Part shown: positions 11,001 through 24,429 of the stretch, piece after piece
Numbering within the stretch: position 1 is the stretch's first letter
How the letters are laid out: every line of letters begins with the position of its first letter
NCBI GenBank assembly: GCA_948099385.1
Contig: CANUEZ040000062.1
Location: 2,046,001-2,110,000, forward strand
From: Fasciola hepatica
Lineage: Eukaryota; Platyhelminthes; Trematoda; Plagiorchiida; Fasciolidae
DNA: 64,000 nucleotides
Reading direction: 5' to 3'
Notes under the pieces: model-generated
Seen by the model: only the letters and a program-made list of their open reading frames with translations
Told to the model about the DNA's origin: nothing
Databases searched by the model: none
Made by a program: the position numbers and the translations under genes

Positions 11001-14000
11001 AACCTATTCTGGTCTTGAAAAGGGTTACCCGTAGTGACCGACACGTCGACAACCTGTCACCGATTTAGACCACTCTGTGTTGTTGAAGGAAACGTTTTAC
11101 TATTAAATTTCACAAGGCACATCGATTTTTTGATATGCTCAGAAAGGATTTCGGTTCTGACACATTATTCCTTCAAATTATTTTATCTCGGAGTTATCTG
11201 ATCACTAAGTATACTCATGGTTTGAGTCGCCTTATGTGGAACAGGAATAAATCTCGTCTTTCTCGTGAAATTCACCGGAATTGTGAGCGGAAAAAGTGTA
11301 GTAATCCTCGTTATGGGAAGCAGTGAATAAAAAGGAGACCAGCATCATGTAGGAGAACCAATTCCCTGACGGTTCCCATAACTTTCAGATGAAACTGAGA
11401 GCAAAATCGGCCATTTTTTATTAGGAACACTGATTCAATCGGCTATCACTCGTTCCTTTCGTGCATAGCATCCTGTAGGAGGTTTGTTACCTCTTTGAAA
11501 AGATGATAGGTCTACTGATAATTATTGTGCAAATTTAAAGATTTGCTGCAGGCTGAATACGGTGAAAGTCAAGTGATCTAGACCGCTTCACAATTTAACT
11601 CAGAATTGGGTCTAAATTATTTGTTTTCCCCATCAATTTAGTTCGGAGTTTAATCAGAAATATGCATAAATGGCTTCCTATGGGCTGATCGGAATATCCA
11701 TATCGATGATCCGGAATCCAATGTTCTTATCCCCTCCAGTCTCGTCAGCCGTCTCATCGCACGCTCTTGTCCTTGGTGTACGAATAGACGACGACATAAA
11801 CAGACCTAATCCTATCATGACCGCAGTTATTCTTTATCACATCGAAGAGGTCTGATAGTGGCCATGGATGGGGACTTTTGTGATTCACTCGTAACTAAAA
11901 CTGGTTTTTACTTTAGAAACTGAAAAACTGTTTATTGTCTCATTGCACCAAGCAAATGGTACGTTGCGCAAACCACTGGATCCTCCGAAGCCCTCAGTTT
12001 AGCAAATCACTTTGAAGAACTAGGCTTAGTATCCTATTGGCCATTAACCTCGGTAACTACTTCTGACGGATAACCGCGCGGCAATCTACGGCCAAGGCAG
12101 CTGGTGGGAGCATGCCTCTCGGCCTAGCAACCGAGTCTCACTTCACATTTGGGGGAAGCAGACGAAATAAGTTGAATAGCATTTTGTTTGCGAACGCGTT
12201 AGAGGGTGACAGTCAAGCAGGAGTCGCGCTGTAACCTGACTAAAGCAAATGTGGTCGTATCCTAACGAAAATTTCCCTCTAGACATTGAACCTCGGGGGT
12301 GGAGTGCTGTGACTGATTACAAAAACCCTCCTCACAAATGTGGCTGGTTTAATGTCTGAAAGTTGTAAAACATCAAGATTTTGGTGAGGGCTGTTGTGAT
12401 GCATTGTATGGCACGAAAAAATGACGAAAATATAGGGCAATGCTAATCAGAGTAATGGAGACAACTTCCGATTCGTAGAATAAACCACCCACCCAGATGG
12501 TAAATTCTAGGGGCGACAATTAAAATCGCAAGCAACCACGTTAACAGCCCTTTGTATCCAACACTCTCGACTCACAAATAAAAACATTTTAATAAGGGCA
12601 TAAATAAAGTTGGTTCATTCCGAATCGATCTATCTGACTGTGTACTGACCATGATCATCGGGTTCAGTCCAATTTGACGGCCAGCAAACTCGTGGTCACT
12701 TGATTATACTGTATCGCATCACTTTACAGTATGTTTCCATTATATTAGTACTTTGAATAGGACTAGATGCTGGGCCTTTTTTAATGCTGATGTTTATAAT
12801 ATCTACATTCTTAGTGGAGCGTCGATGAAGAGTTTCCTCATATCTGATTGTAACATCCGCTCGTATTTTCTGCTTATCACGTTTTACTACCGACTACATT
12901 TTCGGTAGACAAACTCTATTTCACTACTTTCTTGGCCTCCACTCTCGTCGGTTGTCTATTCCCTTGTTGTCTGTGGGCGGCCAATTTTTACTGTGACGGT
13001 GAGGGTACGGTTTGACGCGTCATTCGACAGACAGCACATCAGCACACGTCCAGAATCCAGGTCAAGGCTTGAGACAACGGACTTGCGAACGACATGACTG
13101 CGGATCGATAAGACGAAAAAGGATTCCCGTCAAGTCGTGTCTGGCCGTATCATCAATCAACCAATCAGAAGGGAGGTTACCCAATACAGGTTTGAACCAA
13201 TCAGTCTGTGTTGTAAAGACTGGCGACAAAAACTCTTTCTCCCCATATAAATAGGGTGTTCTGAGCTAATAATCTGAGATGGTTCGAAGGCAGAAGAGTC
13301 GTTCTTACTGGAACTGTTGGGACGGATCGGAACAAAGACCATCACGGTAATTTGTTTTCTGGCTAACACTTCTGGCCAATCACATCGAACAGATGGACCA
13401 TTTCCCCCTCATTTTTCTTTTTTTTCATGATCCGTTTCGTTGAGAGTTATTATATTTCTACAAAATCAACTTTTGCCGAAGATTTTCACTACGTTGCCAC
13501 ATTTTTTGAATTTCGGACACGTTAATTCAAGCAAGAATCCAATTGGTCTGTCGTCTGCGCACATCTTTGAGGACATAACTGAGCAAATTAAACAGCAAAT
13601 CGACCACTGTGATTGGAACATTCACAAACGGGATCTCAGCAGGTCGAACTGAATTTGATCAAAACTGATTCAGCTACAGTATGGAAAGTGACGGATACTG
13701 GAAATTGAGAAGTATATCCAGTTAGGGGAGTCTCGGGGCGTGAAATATCACTCCGGTTGACTGCGTGGAATTCACGAATACGACGTCATCTACGATTTGA
13801 GCAACGACAATGGCTGTTCATTCCACACTTATGTTTATCATTCACAGGTATGGTCGAAATTTCCTAGACATCAGGATTTTTCAAAATGATCCATCTCCAA
13901 AATACAAATACCTTCGCAAAATTTTCTAAGTTATATGAGAAACTTGCAATAACTACTTCTCTGCGCACAGGCAACAAAATTTTTAACCTCATCCAAATCT

Positions 14001-14690
14001 TTTAGCAGTAAACTGTGAAAACTAAATCACTGATTTTTGCAGTGATTTTGCTTCTTTAAAATTTCATAACAACTGAAAAGACTTCTCAACGTTTATGAGA
14101 TGCACAGCGTCTTGCGAGACATGTTCTGGTGCATTATTTTACTATAACTGAATTTCCTAGAATAACTTTTGGTCTGACAGACAGAGGACTTTCGTCTTTC
14201 GGGTGCGGCGAATTCCGCGTTGTTCAGGGTATTTTTATTAACTCCTCACCAATAAGGTCAGTCGTGAAGATTTGCAGCCCACGGTAACTAGCATATTGAT
14301 TTATGCAACCTCTGGTTCACTTAAATGAGTTTCTTCGGGAGTTTCTTTTCCCGGCAGACATATTTACGAGTCTCTTACTCTAATCACAGTTAGTTCAAAG
14401 TACAGTGATTTTAAAACGCTTTACAATATGATTCGGGTATCCTCGTGGTTGCAATACCACTACTTCTTGTTACGACACAATTTTTTGCATGAATATTGAG
14501 AAAAATCAAGCTGTCATCCACAAGAATAGGAAATACTTATTCACAGGGGAAGGCCTCCTACGGGGCCCCCCAACGTCACCCCTCTCGCCATTAGTGAAGG
14601 GGAGGAATTTTTCCGTTTCCAATAAGAATTTCTCCAACATAGTGAAATTAAAATAGATATTTAATGGTCCACACCCATATGACCTTGAAA
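8080..14690. other. Long intergenic stretch, no recognisable genes
   Basis: I found no convincing coding frame, RNA gene or transposon terminus. The one possible signal is a TATA-like CCATATAAATAGG at about 13240-13255 followed by transcribed-looking sequence, reminiscent of an LTR promoter, but no matching LTR pair was found. Confidence 0.4.
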
Positions 14691-14700
14691 TACAAGTCAT

Positions 14701-14876
14701 ACATTCGAAAGTGTAGTACGCAAGGGCCGGTTTTCCTTCGTGAAGGGCTGTTGGAATCCGACCAGCAAAATACAAAAAACATATAATACCCCATTTGCAC
14801 AGATTTCAGCAAGTGTCCCATCAGGGGCCCACTCACTAATTGAAAGCCAAAGTGGCTGTGGACAGCCTGCTCACTA
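14701..14876 (-). repeat. Unclassified dispersed repeat, copy 1 of 2
   Basis: This segment aligns colinearly with 57231-57392, sharing blocks such as the start AAGTGTRGTAYGCAAGG, the middle AAAATACAAAAA and the end CCTGCTCACTA. On the minus strand both copies give related peptide fragments (for example NSPSRRKTGPC here and SNPSRKNTNPC there), which may be relics of a coding sequence or only follow from the nucleotide similarity. The family was not identified. Confidence 0.6.
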
Positions 14877-14889
14877 AAAATAAGCCTAA

Positions 14890-17240
14890 GGTTTTACCCC
14901 GGTGAGGCTACCATTCACCGTCAGCTGGCTGTCAGAATATTTGACAGTCTGGTACTCTCCATACTGGTTCGCTTCGTCTTCGCTTCGTCTTCGCTTCTTT
15001 CTGTTAGACAGAATCTTCACAGGCAATTCAGGAAAAAGAAACATATCTGAAAGAATCACCATCTGTTTCTCAATGACAAAACCCACCCAAGGTGAATCAT
15101 ACTTTCCTCGGTTCAACGATAAGTAGCATCTGACATTTAACTAATTTTAGACTTTTGAACTTCAGATTAATTTATCACAGTGACGAAAGACATACAGTTT
15201 CAGTCGTCAACGGATAGCAGCAGAAATAACGTGACTGACAGTAGGTTCTATAGAATTTTAAGTTTTAGCTTTGTGTTGTTAAATACTACGAAGAGTTCAG
15301 GAGAGAATAATTAATTACGGGGGAGACATTTGTCCATAGAATTTCGAGGACACTTGTAGATCTCTCACGAAGTGAAGTCCGTAGGTTCCATTTCAAAGTG
15401 AAACCTAACAGTCACTGCAATAAAGAATGTGAATGTGTAATCTAGAGGGAGATAAAAGACGGCACTACTTGCCTATTGTATCTGATACTGTACTGAGAAA
15501 GCCACACTAGACAGGCTATCTGATATGGTGTGATATTGGAAGCTGAATAACGTCTGAATAAAGTCTTAGGTATCCTGAAATGAGAGGTTCGGTCAAGTAC
15601 ACGTGATAGTACGGGGATTTTCTGCCGCGGTAATTGATGGAGAAACTATAGGATTGATGATGTGGAAACCTTATCAAATTTAGTCAACATATGCAAGCTT
15701 GCCTCCAACTTCAAACGAAAATTCAGAATGATGAGCCGAAAATCACAGGCGGCCGTCTGTGGGGAAAAAACAGATCAAGTCTCTTGTGCTACATTAAACG
15801 AACCGGCTGCTGGTCTGGAAAGTAATCAATGTGTTCAGACGGCAAGTGTAACAACGAAAATTTTGTAATCTTGATCGAAGCACAAATGCATCGGAAGGAA
15901 TGAAACCTAGCCACTTTTTACTCTTTAGTATACAGATATCCAAGAATATCCGAAGTTCTTTAAGGACTACCCGAATTATGGAGGGTGACCGTGAAAGTAC
16001 AGCATCAGTGACTTCTTTGCCTGGCACTCAGTTGTTTCATATTCCCCCGGAGGTTTGAATTTCTATTCTTGCTACTGGCAACGGTAGCAGTAGTTAAGTT
16101 TTGACTATTCCCAATCTCTCCAAAGAAAAATTGCGTTGCAGTGACCGACTGAGAGGGCAGTGAACGACTCTGAAATTTGACAGTTTTACCTTCATAAGCT
16201 TTGTAATGAACCTTCTAGTGACTGAATAAGGCTACCGAATTAGACAGGCGGCAGTTTTAGCCAACGAACCCGCTTATGGTGGTCAACTACGCAGTGGCTT
16301 TCATGGGACGCCTGAGTCGAGTCGCAATCTATGCAATGTTTGCTAAACGGTATGTCATCCGTTAACAAGGTGTTTATCGCCAACCTGTGTGCAGTTCAAT
16401 CCCGTAATTCGCTTTGGTATCCGAAATGCATGCTGACCGTGGCATACGCTGTCGGTAATAAGACCAACTGGTGAACGGATTCAGATCACCACGTGGCTGA
16501 GAGTAGAAGAGAAGTCAACCCGGAGATGCCCTTTGCAGTTGTGTCAATTGCTATTCGGTACAGTTATAAGAGAGCTCGACAAAAGCCCCAACCCAACAAT
16601 CATTTGGGAATGTTTTGTGTCTAACCTTGGAATGATAGACAGGAATAAAATCCTCGACGCATGAAAGTTCACAATAGGAGCCACGTTCCAACCTACTAAA
16701 TTGGAACTGGACGTAGAATCTACTGATAGCAAACATTCCAGCCACATAAAGTGGGTCTATTCCGTGAAGCGTCTGCTAAAAGTGAACAGAATCGTGACCA
16801 ACGATCGACTGGTGCATCCGAGTACGATTGATTTCAAGCCATGTGATCATTCGGGAATTTCTCTATTATTGTATTGTGACTCATCCGATGAGCAACAGGT
16901 AAGTGACCAACATTTAAGCGGCGTGGATGATCCGTAGGGCAAAATATCGGCAACTGTTCTTAACAGATCCCTTGGTTGTGTCACAAATTATCCGTAAAAT
17001 TTACAGGAACTTCCTCACTTTCTTTATCGATTTAATGGTGTTGATACACAAATTATCTTACTCAGACGAGTGAGACCATGTCAGATCACCAATTGGTTAC
17101 CTTGAGTTTCTGTTGCTCATGAAATACCGAAGCTGCAAAGCATGAGGATTGGATTGAAATTCTTGCTTACCCCGACGAAATCACCCCTTTGACATTCCAG
17201 AGGTTCGTCCCTAAATTGCATTATTTCTGTTGAATTCTAC
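14890..17240. other. Intergenic stretch, no recognisable genes
   Basis: The frame at 15662-15868 (+) looks slightly protein-like but has no recognisable motif and no neighbour to support it. Nothing else was recognised. Confidence 0.35.
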
Positions 17241-17242
17241 CA

Positions 17243-19484
17243 GTGACCATTCCTTCAAAACAACGCCTATGTTGGTTCTCTTTTGCAAAAACAATTTTTT
17301 ACTTCGTCTCCGTATTTCGACTCAACACGGGTCAGGTTGACATTCGCCCTTCTTGCCTTCAGTTATGGACGTCACGCATGGTTCGACTCACATCGATCTT
17401 ATCCATTGTACTACTTATCCGGTCAGTTGACGGCCTGAAAACGTCACTTGTTTACGAATGTCAAAATGATTACTGTACTAGATCTCCGTTGAAAGGAATA
17501 TTAACTAAGCGACATCGAGGGGCGATCCAAGAACTACTGAATAATCAGGATTTACTACTATCAAAACCGGATAAAGGTGCGGGATGGGTTGTACTAGACC
17601 GAAGCGACTATGACAGAAGAATGATGACTATTTTATCTGGTGAGAAGAAGTTCACTTACCACCCGAGTGAGAAGGACAAAACACAAGAAGCAGAGACTAC
17701 GTTGACAGAAATCTTGAAGCAGCTTAAGTCAGAAAACCCCATTTCCAAAAAGCTGTACGACAAGCTTGTGCCCTGTGGCTCACAACCATCTAGTCTCCAT
17801 TGATTACCAAAAGTACACAAACCAAATATACCCTTAAGACCGGCGATTGACTTGAGAACCTCAGCCTATCACTCCACAGCTCAGTGGATTGCAGAAATTC
17901 TTGAACCTGTGGGCAAGTCACTAGCAAAGTATGATGTGAAAGATTCGTTCTCTTTTGTGGAGATGATAAAACACCAGGATCTGTCTGAACGGACTATACT
18001 TTCCCTAAATGTGTAATCCCTATTCACAAAAGTTCCGTTGATCGAGACGGTAGATTTCATCTGTCAATACTTGACCGAGAATGATACCAAACTCGACATT
18101 CCTGTGGCTAAACTAAAAGAACTAATCCTTATATGTGCATGGAATGTACAACTTCTGTACAATGGAAAATACTACAGACAGAAGGACGGGGTAGCAATGG
18201 GATCACCACTTGGACCCCATCTGGCGGCTATATTCTTAGCCAAACTCGAAAGTGGACCACCACGCAGCACCATCGACAGTCTATATATGTATACCAGATA
18301 TGTGGACGAAACTCATAATTTGCGACTCAGAAAAAGATACTACCGAACTACTGTGAACATTCAACAATGACCACGCAATGACCACATTTACAGTGGAAGT
18401 AGAGACGGACAATTTCCTCGCTTTTCTCGATGTGAGACTACGTAGAATGGAGGATCGGCATACAGAAAGTAGGGTGTATCAGAAATGTACATGGTTAGGG
18501 CAATACACACATTTCCTAAGTTTTGTCCGTCTACGATACAAAAGAAACCTAGTGAGCTGTCTGATCTACAGAACAGGAAACATCTGTAGCCCTGACACGA
18601 TTGCCCAAGAATTTAAACACGTACGTGACACAATAATAAAAAATGGCTATCCAGAACCGTTTATCCATCAACATATGGGCGAGAGGAGACAGAAAATGAA
18701 AGTGCATATGACCAAGTAAAAGGATATCTTTCTAGCTGTCCCGTTCAAGGGTGACAAAACCTTAGAAATACTAGAGCTACACAGCTACTACAGCCGGAAG
18801 TCCTTTCCCGCTGCACATGTCCGAATCTTGTTCAACAATCCAAGGACAGGTTACCTCATCAGTCTCAGTCTTATATCTTACATCAGTTTATATCTCTTGT
18901 AGTACAAAATATATTGGGCATTCGATGAGACGCCTGTCTAAGAGGACATCATTGCACGTCCCGGCTTCTTTACGCAAAGGAACAACTCGGACTATCAATA
19001 GCGCAAATCCTACAACATCTGGTGGATAGCGGACATCAGATCGACACAGTGACAGCTTTCAGACCAGTCGTGAGAACTCCCAGAGTTCACGCGAAAGGAT
19101 TACGCAGACGGTTGTTGATGAAGTCAGAAGCCATAGCAATTCGACTACTGAAGCCGGAATTGTGTTAGCAACGTAACTTCGTGCAACAGTTGTTGTTTCT
19201 GTGGCCGTAGCAAGTGATTCTCTTATGGTTCATATGTGCAAATTTTCCCCAGCCCAGCACCTCTTTTTAACACCGTTTTTCACACCTGTCTTTTCAAACC
19301 GTTAGATTACACATTTCACACCTACTATCCTTCACACAATGGACAAGGTTCATCAAGTCCAAACATATCAAGTTGCCGGATTTGTTGCACATTTACTCAC
19401 TCACTGCTATCTATAGCTGCACATATACTCTCCTTTACCCAGTACGATATATGTAAATGCCTGAAGTGATATATCCAAAATAAA
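17243..19484 (+). mobile_element. Penelope-like element (RT plus GIY-YIG), decayed
   Basis: Penelope-type coding sequence is recognisable from about 17430 to 19200 across several frames. In order: SKPDKGAGWVVLDRSDYD, the block LPKVHKPNIPLRPAIDLR (about 17805), motif A at about 18001-18040, motif B with QKDGVAMGSPLGPHLAAIF (about 18180-18240), motif C at 18293-18310, the thumb region near 18400-18700, and a GIY-YIG-type YISCSTKYIG segment at about 18888-18917. It is inactive: the motif A aspartate is replaced by asparagine and followed by a stop, motif C reads YVDE instead of YVDD, and several frameshifts occur. A likely poly(A) signal AATAAA lies at 19479-19484. Penelope elements are retroelements related to telomerase RTs. 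No hammerhead was found in its flanks. Confidence 0.88.
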
Positions 19485-19489
19485 TTTCT

Positions 19490-20350
19490 TCGTTTTACAA
19501 GCCTTTTTGTGTTTCCTAAGTGTTTTCTTTTGATTGGTGCTCCTCATGAACCATATGCACAACTACTTTCACATGCACAAGCATGACTTCTACACCCCTT
19601 CTCATCAAGCTTTAGCCGCGACCCACAATCCAGGAACCACGATTCACTACTCTTCAGCAGCGACTCATCATTCCTCAGCCTTGATGCACAACCTTATGCC
19701 TTTGTTCGTTGCCAGAAAGGTTAGTGATAGTCCGTGCGACAAGTGACGAATTACCCTTGTCCTAAAGGCGGGGCAACTGCTGACATATTGCAGAGGGTGT
19801 GTGTGTGTGTGTGTGATTGTGGACGCATGTTGTGCGGAAGCCGGTGCGCGTCCACTGTAGTAGTCTCACCCAACCATCCGACTAGTCCCGAGATCATCTC
19901 ATCGAGTGAAACTACCCGACTGTCCCTGTCGCACGGCACCGGACAGTGGCTGAAATTTGTGCGGCAAGGCTGAAGGATGGTGGGTCGCGGATAAAGAATT
20001 GAGCTTTTTGGCTAAAGCTTGGTGAGAAAAGGTGTAGTCAGACGGGAGTCAGACTCAGTTTGTGCAATGCTTCCTCAGGTGAGCACACTAAATTCTCCCT
20101 TTGATTGATTATTTCCCGTGGACAGTTACTCCGCCAAGTTGTGCTAACAGGTGACCCTCCTGCGTGCAAACATCTTTTCGATGGCTTCCGGCTTTGACAC
20201 AGGAAATAGCTGTCTTATTGAACCCAGATTTAACTGCGACTGTCTAGTTCTCCCCCGGACGCATTATATTTCATTACTTTAGGATAAAGTAATTCGAGAT
20301 TTGTACATCCATACTGAAGTAACCGTCTGCTTTATTAATAGATATAGTCC
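19490..20350. other. Intergenic stretch with short GT microsatellite
   Basis: A short GT run lies at about 19798-19814. No gene or transposon motif was recognised in the rest. Confidence 0.4.
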
Positions 20351-20359
20351 ACACGAGGT

Positions 20360-20640
20360 GCCCGGTAAATTATTTATTGAATATCACTCGTTCAGACCTG
20401 ATCAAAACCAACCAAATATAACAACAATGCTTATTTACAAAACAGCGATCCAGTCCACTTGAAGACAATCGTAATCCTATCGAAGGATGCAATCGTGTGG
20501 TTTGTATGCCATCCCTCTTCTTGTTCCCTCCAGTTTGTGACGTAATCGCGTCCATTATTGTTCCATTGCTGTCCGTACTTCTGTTTTGCGCAATCAACTA
20601 CTTACTTCTTCAGCAAGTAACATGTACTCTTCACTACAAT
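20360..20640 (+). mobile_element. CR1-like LINE 3' tail fragment
   Basis: This segment aligns with 47700-47990, the tail of a longer CR1-like element. Shared blocks include AACAACAATGC, the run CAGTCCACTTG, GGAGGATGCAATC (here with GAAGGATGCAATC) and CAACTACTTACTT. It translates in part to SSPLEDNRNPIEGCN. It is strongly 5' truncated, as is usual for LINE insertions. Confidence 0.6.
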
Positions 20641-20649
20641 AGTACCGCA

Positions 20650-22180
20650 CCACAAGGCAGTCTCGGTTTTCATTGGAGTGGAGTGGGGACTTTACGTGTA
20701 ACTTCATTGTTTGGTCAAAAGCGGGAATAAAAATCATTTAGTTAGTTAATTCCGTGCGCGGTATTAACAGTCTACCACTTTGACGTCAAGCTCAGAATAG
20801 ACTTCAGAAAAGTTACTGCTCTATGATTGGTAGTAGAGATAACAAACTTCAACATTCAGAAGACAAACGCATGGGAGACCGATACTCAAATTCATTCTCT
20901 TCGTTCGAAATGAGACATTATTATTCCCACCGCCCCTAGTATTTCGATTCGACAGTCCTGATTCGTCACAGTCGAGAGTTAAATGACTAAATGGTTTTGA
21001 TCTACCTTGCCGACACAATGAGATCTAGCTTCTGAAAAATGAAAACCAACAAATCAATCCATTCGGTTTTACGGGAATGCTTCCAATACAGAAAATGATT
21101 GCTTCAACTCCGCAATCTGCCAATGATCTCGTTTCCAGTCGACCAAACTATCCAACATTGCAACCTACGCATTATTTTGCGTCTGCTTTAGTGCGCAGCG
21201 AACCCGTTTGGAGAAAAGAGTTGTAACTGAACTGCTGTCCAGTGAATGAGTGACTCGTAGAACGCGAACCCGAAATCCAAATCGAATAAGGCGAGTGGGT
21301 GAACTACGTGTACTTCAGAGAACAGTCATTGGAATTACAAGCAACATACCTCAATTTGTGGGACAATCCAGTCACAAAGGTCCGGGAATATACTTTAAAT
21401 CGTCGAAAGGGTCTGTCGGGGAACGTATGCTAAGCAATACGGGACCGAGTCATTGGGATAGGGTAAAATCCATCTTCTATAGGAAGAACAATTGACCAAT
21501 CAGGGAAAGAGTGCTAAGCGTACATGAGATGAAGGGACAGGTATGGCCACGAAATTGGATCACACAAGGACCAGAAGGATCACACTCACGCTAGACCTAG
21601 ATCCCCATGCAGGTGCGGCGTGATCTCCAGCATGGAAGGAAAGTACAAAGGTCATTCATACGGTGCGAATGAGAAAACGAATAAAGAACGGATGTAAGCA
21701 TGATACACAAGGTCGGGCACCTATGACGCACAAAACTTGAAGGTCGTAGGCCCCTGGATTAACCGCAATGGAAGATTGGTCTACCGTAAAAGTGCACACG
21801 TAGAAGGACGGTAGGTGAAGCGAGGCAAGGTAATCGGTTCACCATGTGAAAGGAAGGGAAAACGTGTAGGTTGGATGGGTTGGGAAGGACCGGGTAACGA
21901 GCGGATTAGAATCACGTGAGTGAGAAAAGGAAACTGCGTGGGAATTTCACACAACGTACTGATTGACCGTTACAAGAGTTATGGATGTTTGTTTATTATG
22001 ATTCGTCATGTTTGGAGGTAGGATGTCCGCTGGGTCCTGCTTCATTTTTGGAAGCCTTAAATAGGTTCGTTATTCGAAGAATGTGTCCGTAAGGCCTAAT
22101 ACAGCGGTAACACGAATAATGTTCGAGGCGCTGAAAATTAGATTAAGTATTTGGGACAACCAGTAAATCCAAATTAGACT
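20650..22180. other. Intergenic stretch, possible BEL/Pao remains
   Basis: No motif could be recognised upstream of the integrase remnant at 22186, although a decayed BEL/Pao pol could extend into this interval. The frame at 21250-21495 (+) has no recognisable domain. Confidence 0.35.
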
Positions 22181-22185
22181 GGAAG

Positions 22186-22650
22186 TTATTTTTTCGAGGA
22201 TATGGCCGGACAATAAACCAGAAGAGCAAGCCTCAGATGGGGTCTGCGAAGGAGAATGATCAAGCCGGTAGGGCGGGTATTTCGAGTCGTACTAGGGGAA
22301 GAGCGACTGGAGAATGAGATACCATGCACCACACTAACAGACGTACAGCGTGTACTAGGTGACAGATATAACCAGCTGAGCAAAATCGCAATCCAGCAGA
22401 ATATTACTTGTTGACTTCCATTGTCCTGTTAAAGGTGAGAATTTACTAGTCCGGATCGACCCCAGATAAGTTGGCTCCAAACCAAATTAACAAAACATAG
22501 CGGCAGGCCCAACTATTAGTTAGTAGTTTCTGGAAGAAATGGATGTGCACATATCGTTCCATTTTGGTGGTGTATCAGAAGTAGAAAAACCAAAAACTCG
22601 AAAATCGGACAGTTGTTTGTACTACTGAAGGTGGACAAATCATGGGGTCA
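22186..22650 (+). pseudogene. BEL/Pao-type integrase C-terminal remnant
   Basis: From 22247 one frame reads RRMIKPVGRVFRVVLGEERL and continues with TTLTDVQRVLGDR, the pattern of the region after the last catalytic residue of BEL/Pao integrases (a WER-x-I-x-x-V stretch followed by an E-x-x-LNDRP motif, here degenerate). A second block at about 22502-22570, RQAQLLVSSFWKKWMCTY, matches the tryptophan-rich C-terminal segment of the same proteins. Frames shift between the blocks. No LTR was identified nearby. Assignment is by motif order only. Confidence 0.6.
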
Positions 22651-22659
22651 CCAGTCAAA

Positions 22660-23710
22660 TGTAATTATTGCAGAATTACATCCAATGTCCGACTGTTAAT
22701 TCATAGAAAATGCAATCCAAACGGCCACAAGCCGTAGTCGAAGAGACTGGTCAGATCTGTTCGCCTGAACGTGACCTTGTTTTGGTTGAAATACAACGCT
22801 TATTTCTGGGACCTAGTGATTCGGGGTTAGTGTAACAAGCTCGTATTTTTCTGCTTACGGTGTTGTGTTACTGATGGCGTTTCAGTAGATGGACTATATA
22901 CTGAACTGTTTTTGTGAACTTGATTCTTTCCGCGAAATGTAAATGGTCGGTCATCTTAAATTCGGTCTCTTTAATGTTCTGATCAGTACAGGACAGCTTT
23001 TTCTGTCTCGAACTGTAGATGAATCGTTTCATATTTAGAAAATACCCTCCTTTATTCATGACACTTCTCACGTCCACAGTTATTACGCAGTTACAGAACC
23101 ACGTCCTACGAATAATCTCTGGTAGATTTTGATATTTCATTGAACTGGGGGCACATTTACTGGAGTGAAAAACGGGTACAAACTGTGAACTGTCCATTAG
23201 CCGTTTATGCTAGCAGTCTTCGCTCTGACTATGAGAGCAGTGATCCTAAATATTATGGAGACATAACAATATTGGGTCAAAAACTGATCCGAAGTGATAT
23301 GAGAGCTCTCAAGTACAGTGCGCTCAATATACAATGGAACACTCCATGGGGATGGAATTATCGAACAGGCTACTGTAACACTACATAGTAGACTGATTAG
23401 CACTAAAAAACTGAAGCCTAATAAATGAACCGGGGGGATTTACGTTATGCCTATGCTAGTTTTTCCGGGTTGTATCTAGAACACTGATTAGCCGGTTACA
23501 AAATAAGAATTTACATGACAAATAATGTGGCTTTCCGTAAGACAGAGTCAACCGCCGGTAGGTAATCACTTCATCAGAGAAGTGAATGACTCTGATAAAC
23601 ATAATTACATTGGTTCAATATAGAGAACAAAGTGGGGAACAAGCTCATTTTTAGTTATTCGTGTTTATACCAAAGCACAACAGTAAGCATTAAACTGTAA
23701 GGAAAATGGA
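22660..23710. other. Intergenic stretch, no recognisable genes
   Basis: Overlapping open frames occur on both strands near 22868-23403, with no domain motif. No repeat partner was found elsewhere in the window. Confidence 0.35.
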
Positions 23711-23715
23711 TCGAA

Positions 23716-24420
23716 AAGGCAAGCAGATCATATCACTTGCTTTCACTTCACCGTTCCCAAATGTCCAGCTCAGCAAAACAATCAATTGTCTGGGTGAATA
23801 CGTTGAAGAGAACGAAATAAATTTGGGCATTCCGCTGGATGAACTGAAACAGTGGCTGTTTGTCTGCGTACATAATATCCAGTTTCAGTTCAACAGTGAA
23901 GTTTGTCGTCAGAAGGACGGAGTGGTAATGGGACGACCTCTGGGGCCCTTATTTGTTGATATTTTCATGACAAAAATTGAAAATACTGAACTCCAGTCAA
24001 CAGTCAGAGATTTTATTGTGCATAGACGTTATCTTATACGTAGTAAATACCAACGTTGACACAAATCTACGGCTTAAATATATTACTGTTGCCCAGCTAA
24101 CTGTCAGATTTACTTCGGAAAAAGGAAGTGACCACAGTCTGTCGTATTTAAGTGAATGCGTAAGCCGTCGGAGTGATAGCTTCGCTCAGTTATCAAAGCA
24201 TTTTCGCAGTTCTGTATCGCTCAAAATGGAAAGAAACCTAATTTATTGTTTGATTGACAGAGCAAGGAAAATCTACATGGAAGGTGCCATGTAAAATGGA
24301 CTTCGTTCTCTGTGGATTGATTTTGTACGAAACGACTATCCGGAATGGATTCTTGACAGGATAATGCAAAGAAATGAAGATAAACAAAAAGAAATAGGAG
24401 CCGCAAGCTGAAAACGAACT
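23716..24420 (+). mobile_element. Penelope-like RT fragment (second copy)
   Basis: The frame starting near 23716 reads LGIPLDELKQWLFVC, then CRQKDGVVMGRPLGPLFVDIF, the motif B region of Penelope-type RTs. After a frameshift it continues with the thumb region, including MERNLIYCLIDRARKIYMEG, and ends near NDYPEWILDRIMQRNEDK. The N-terminal third and the GIY-YIG domain were not seen. The motif C region is degenerate (IVHRRYL at the expected place), so the RT is inactive. It is clearly diverged from the copies at 17243 and 34097. Confidence 0.82.
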
Positions 24421-24429
24421 TGTTCAACA

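Noticed and set aside
11741..11765. CTGACGAG motif on the minus strand
   Set aside because: No GAAA core or pairing stem II follows, so it is not a hammerhead.
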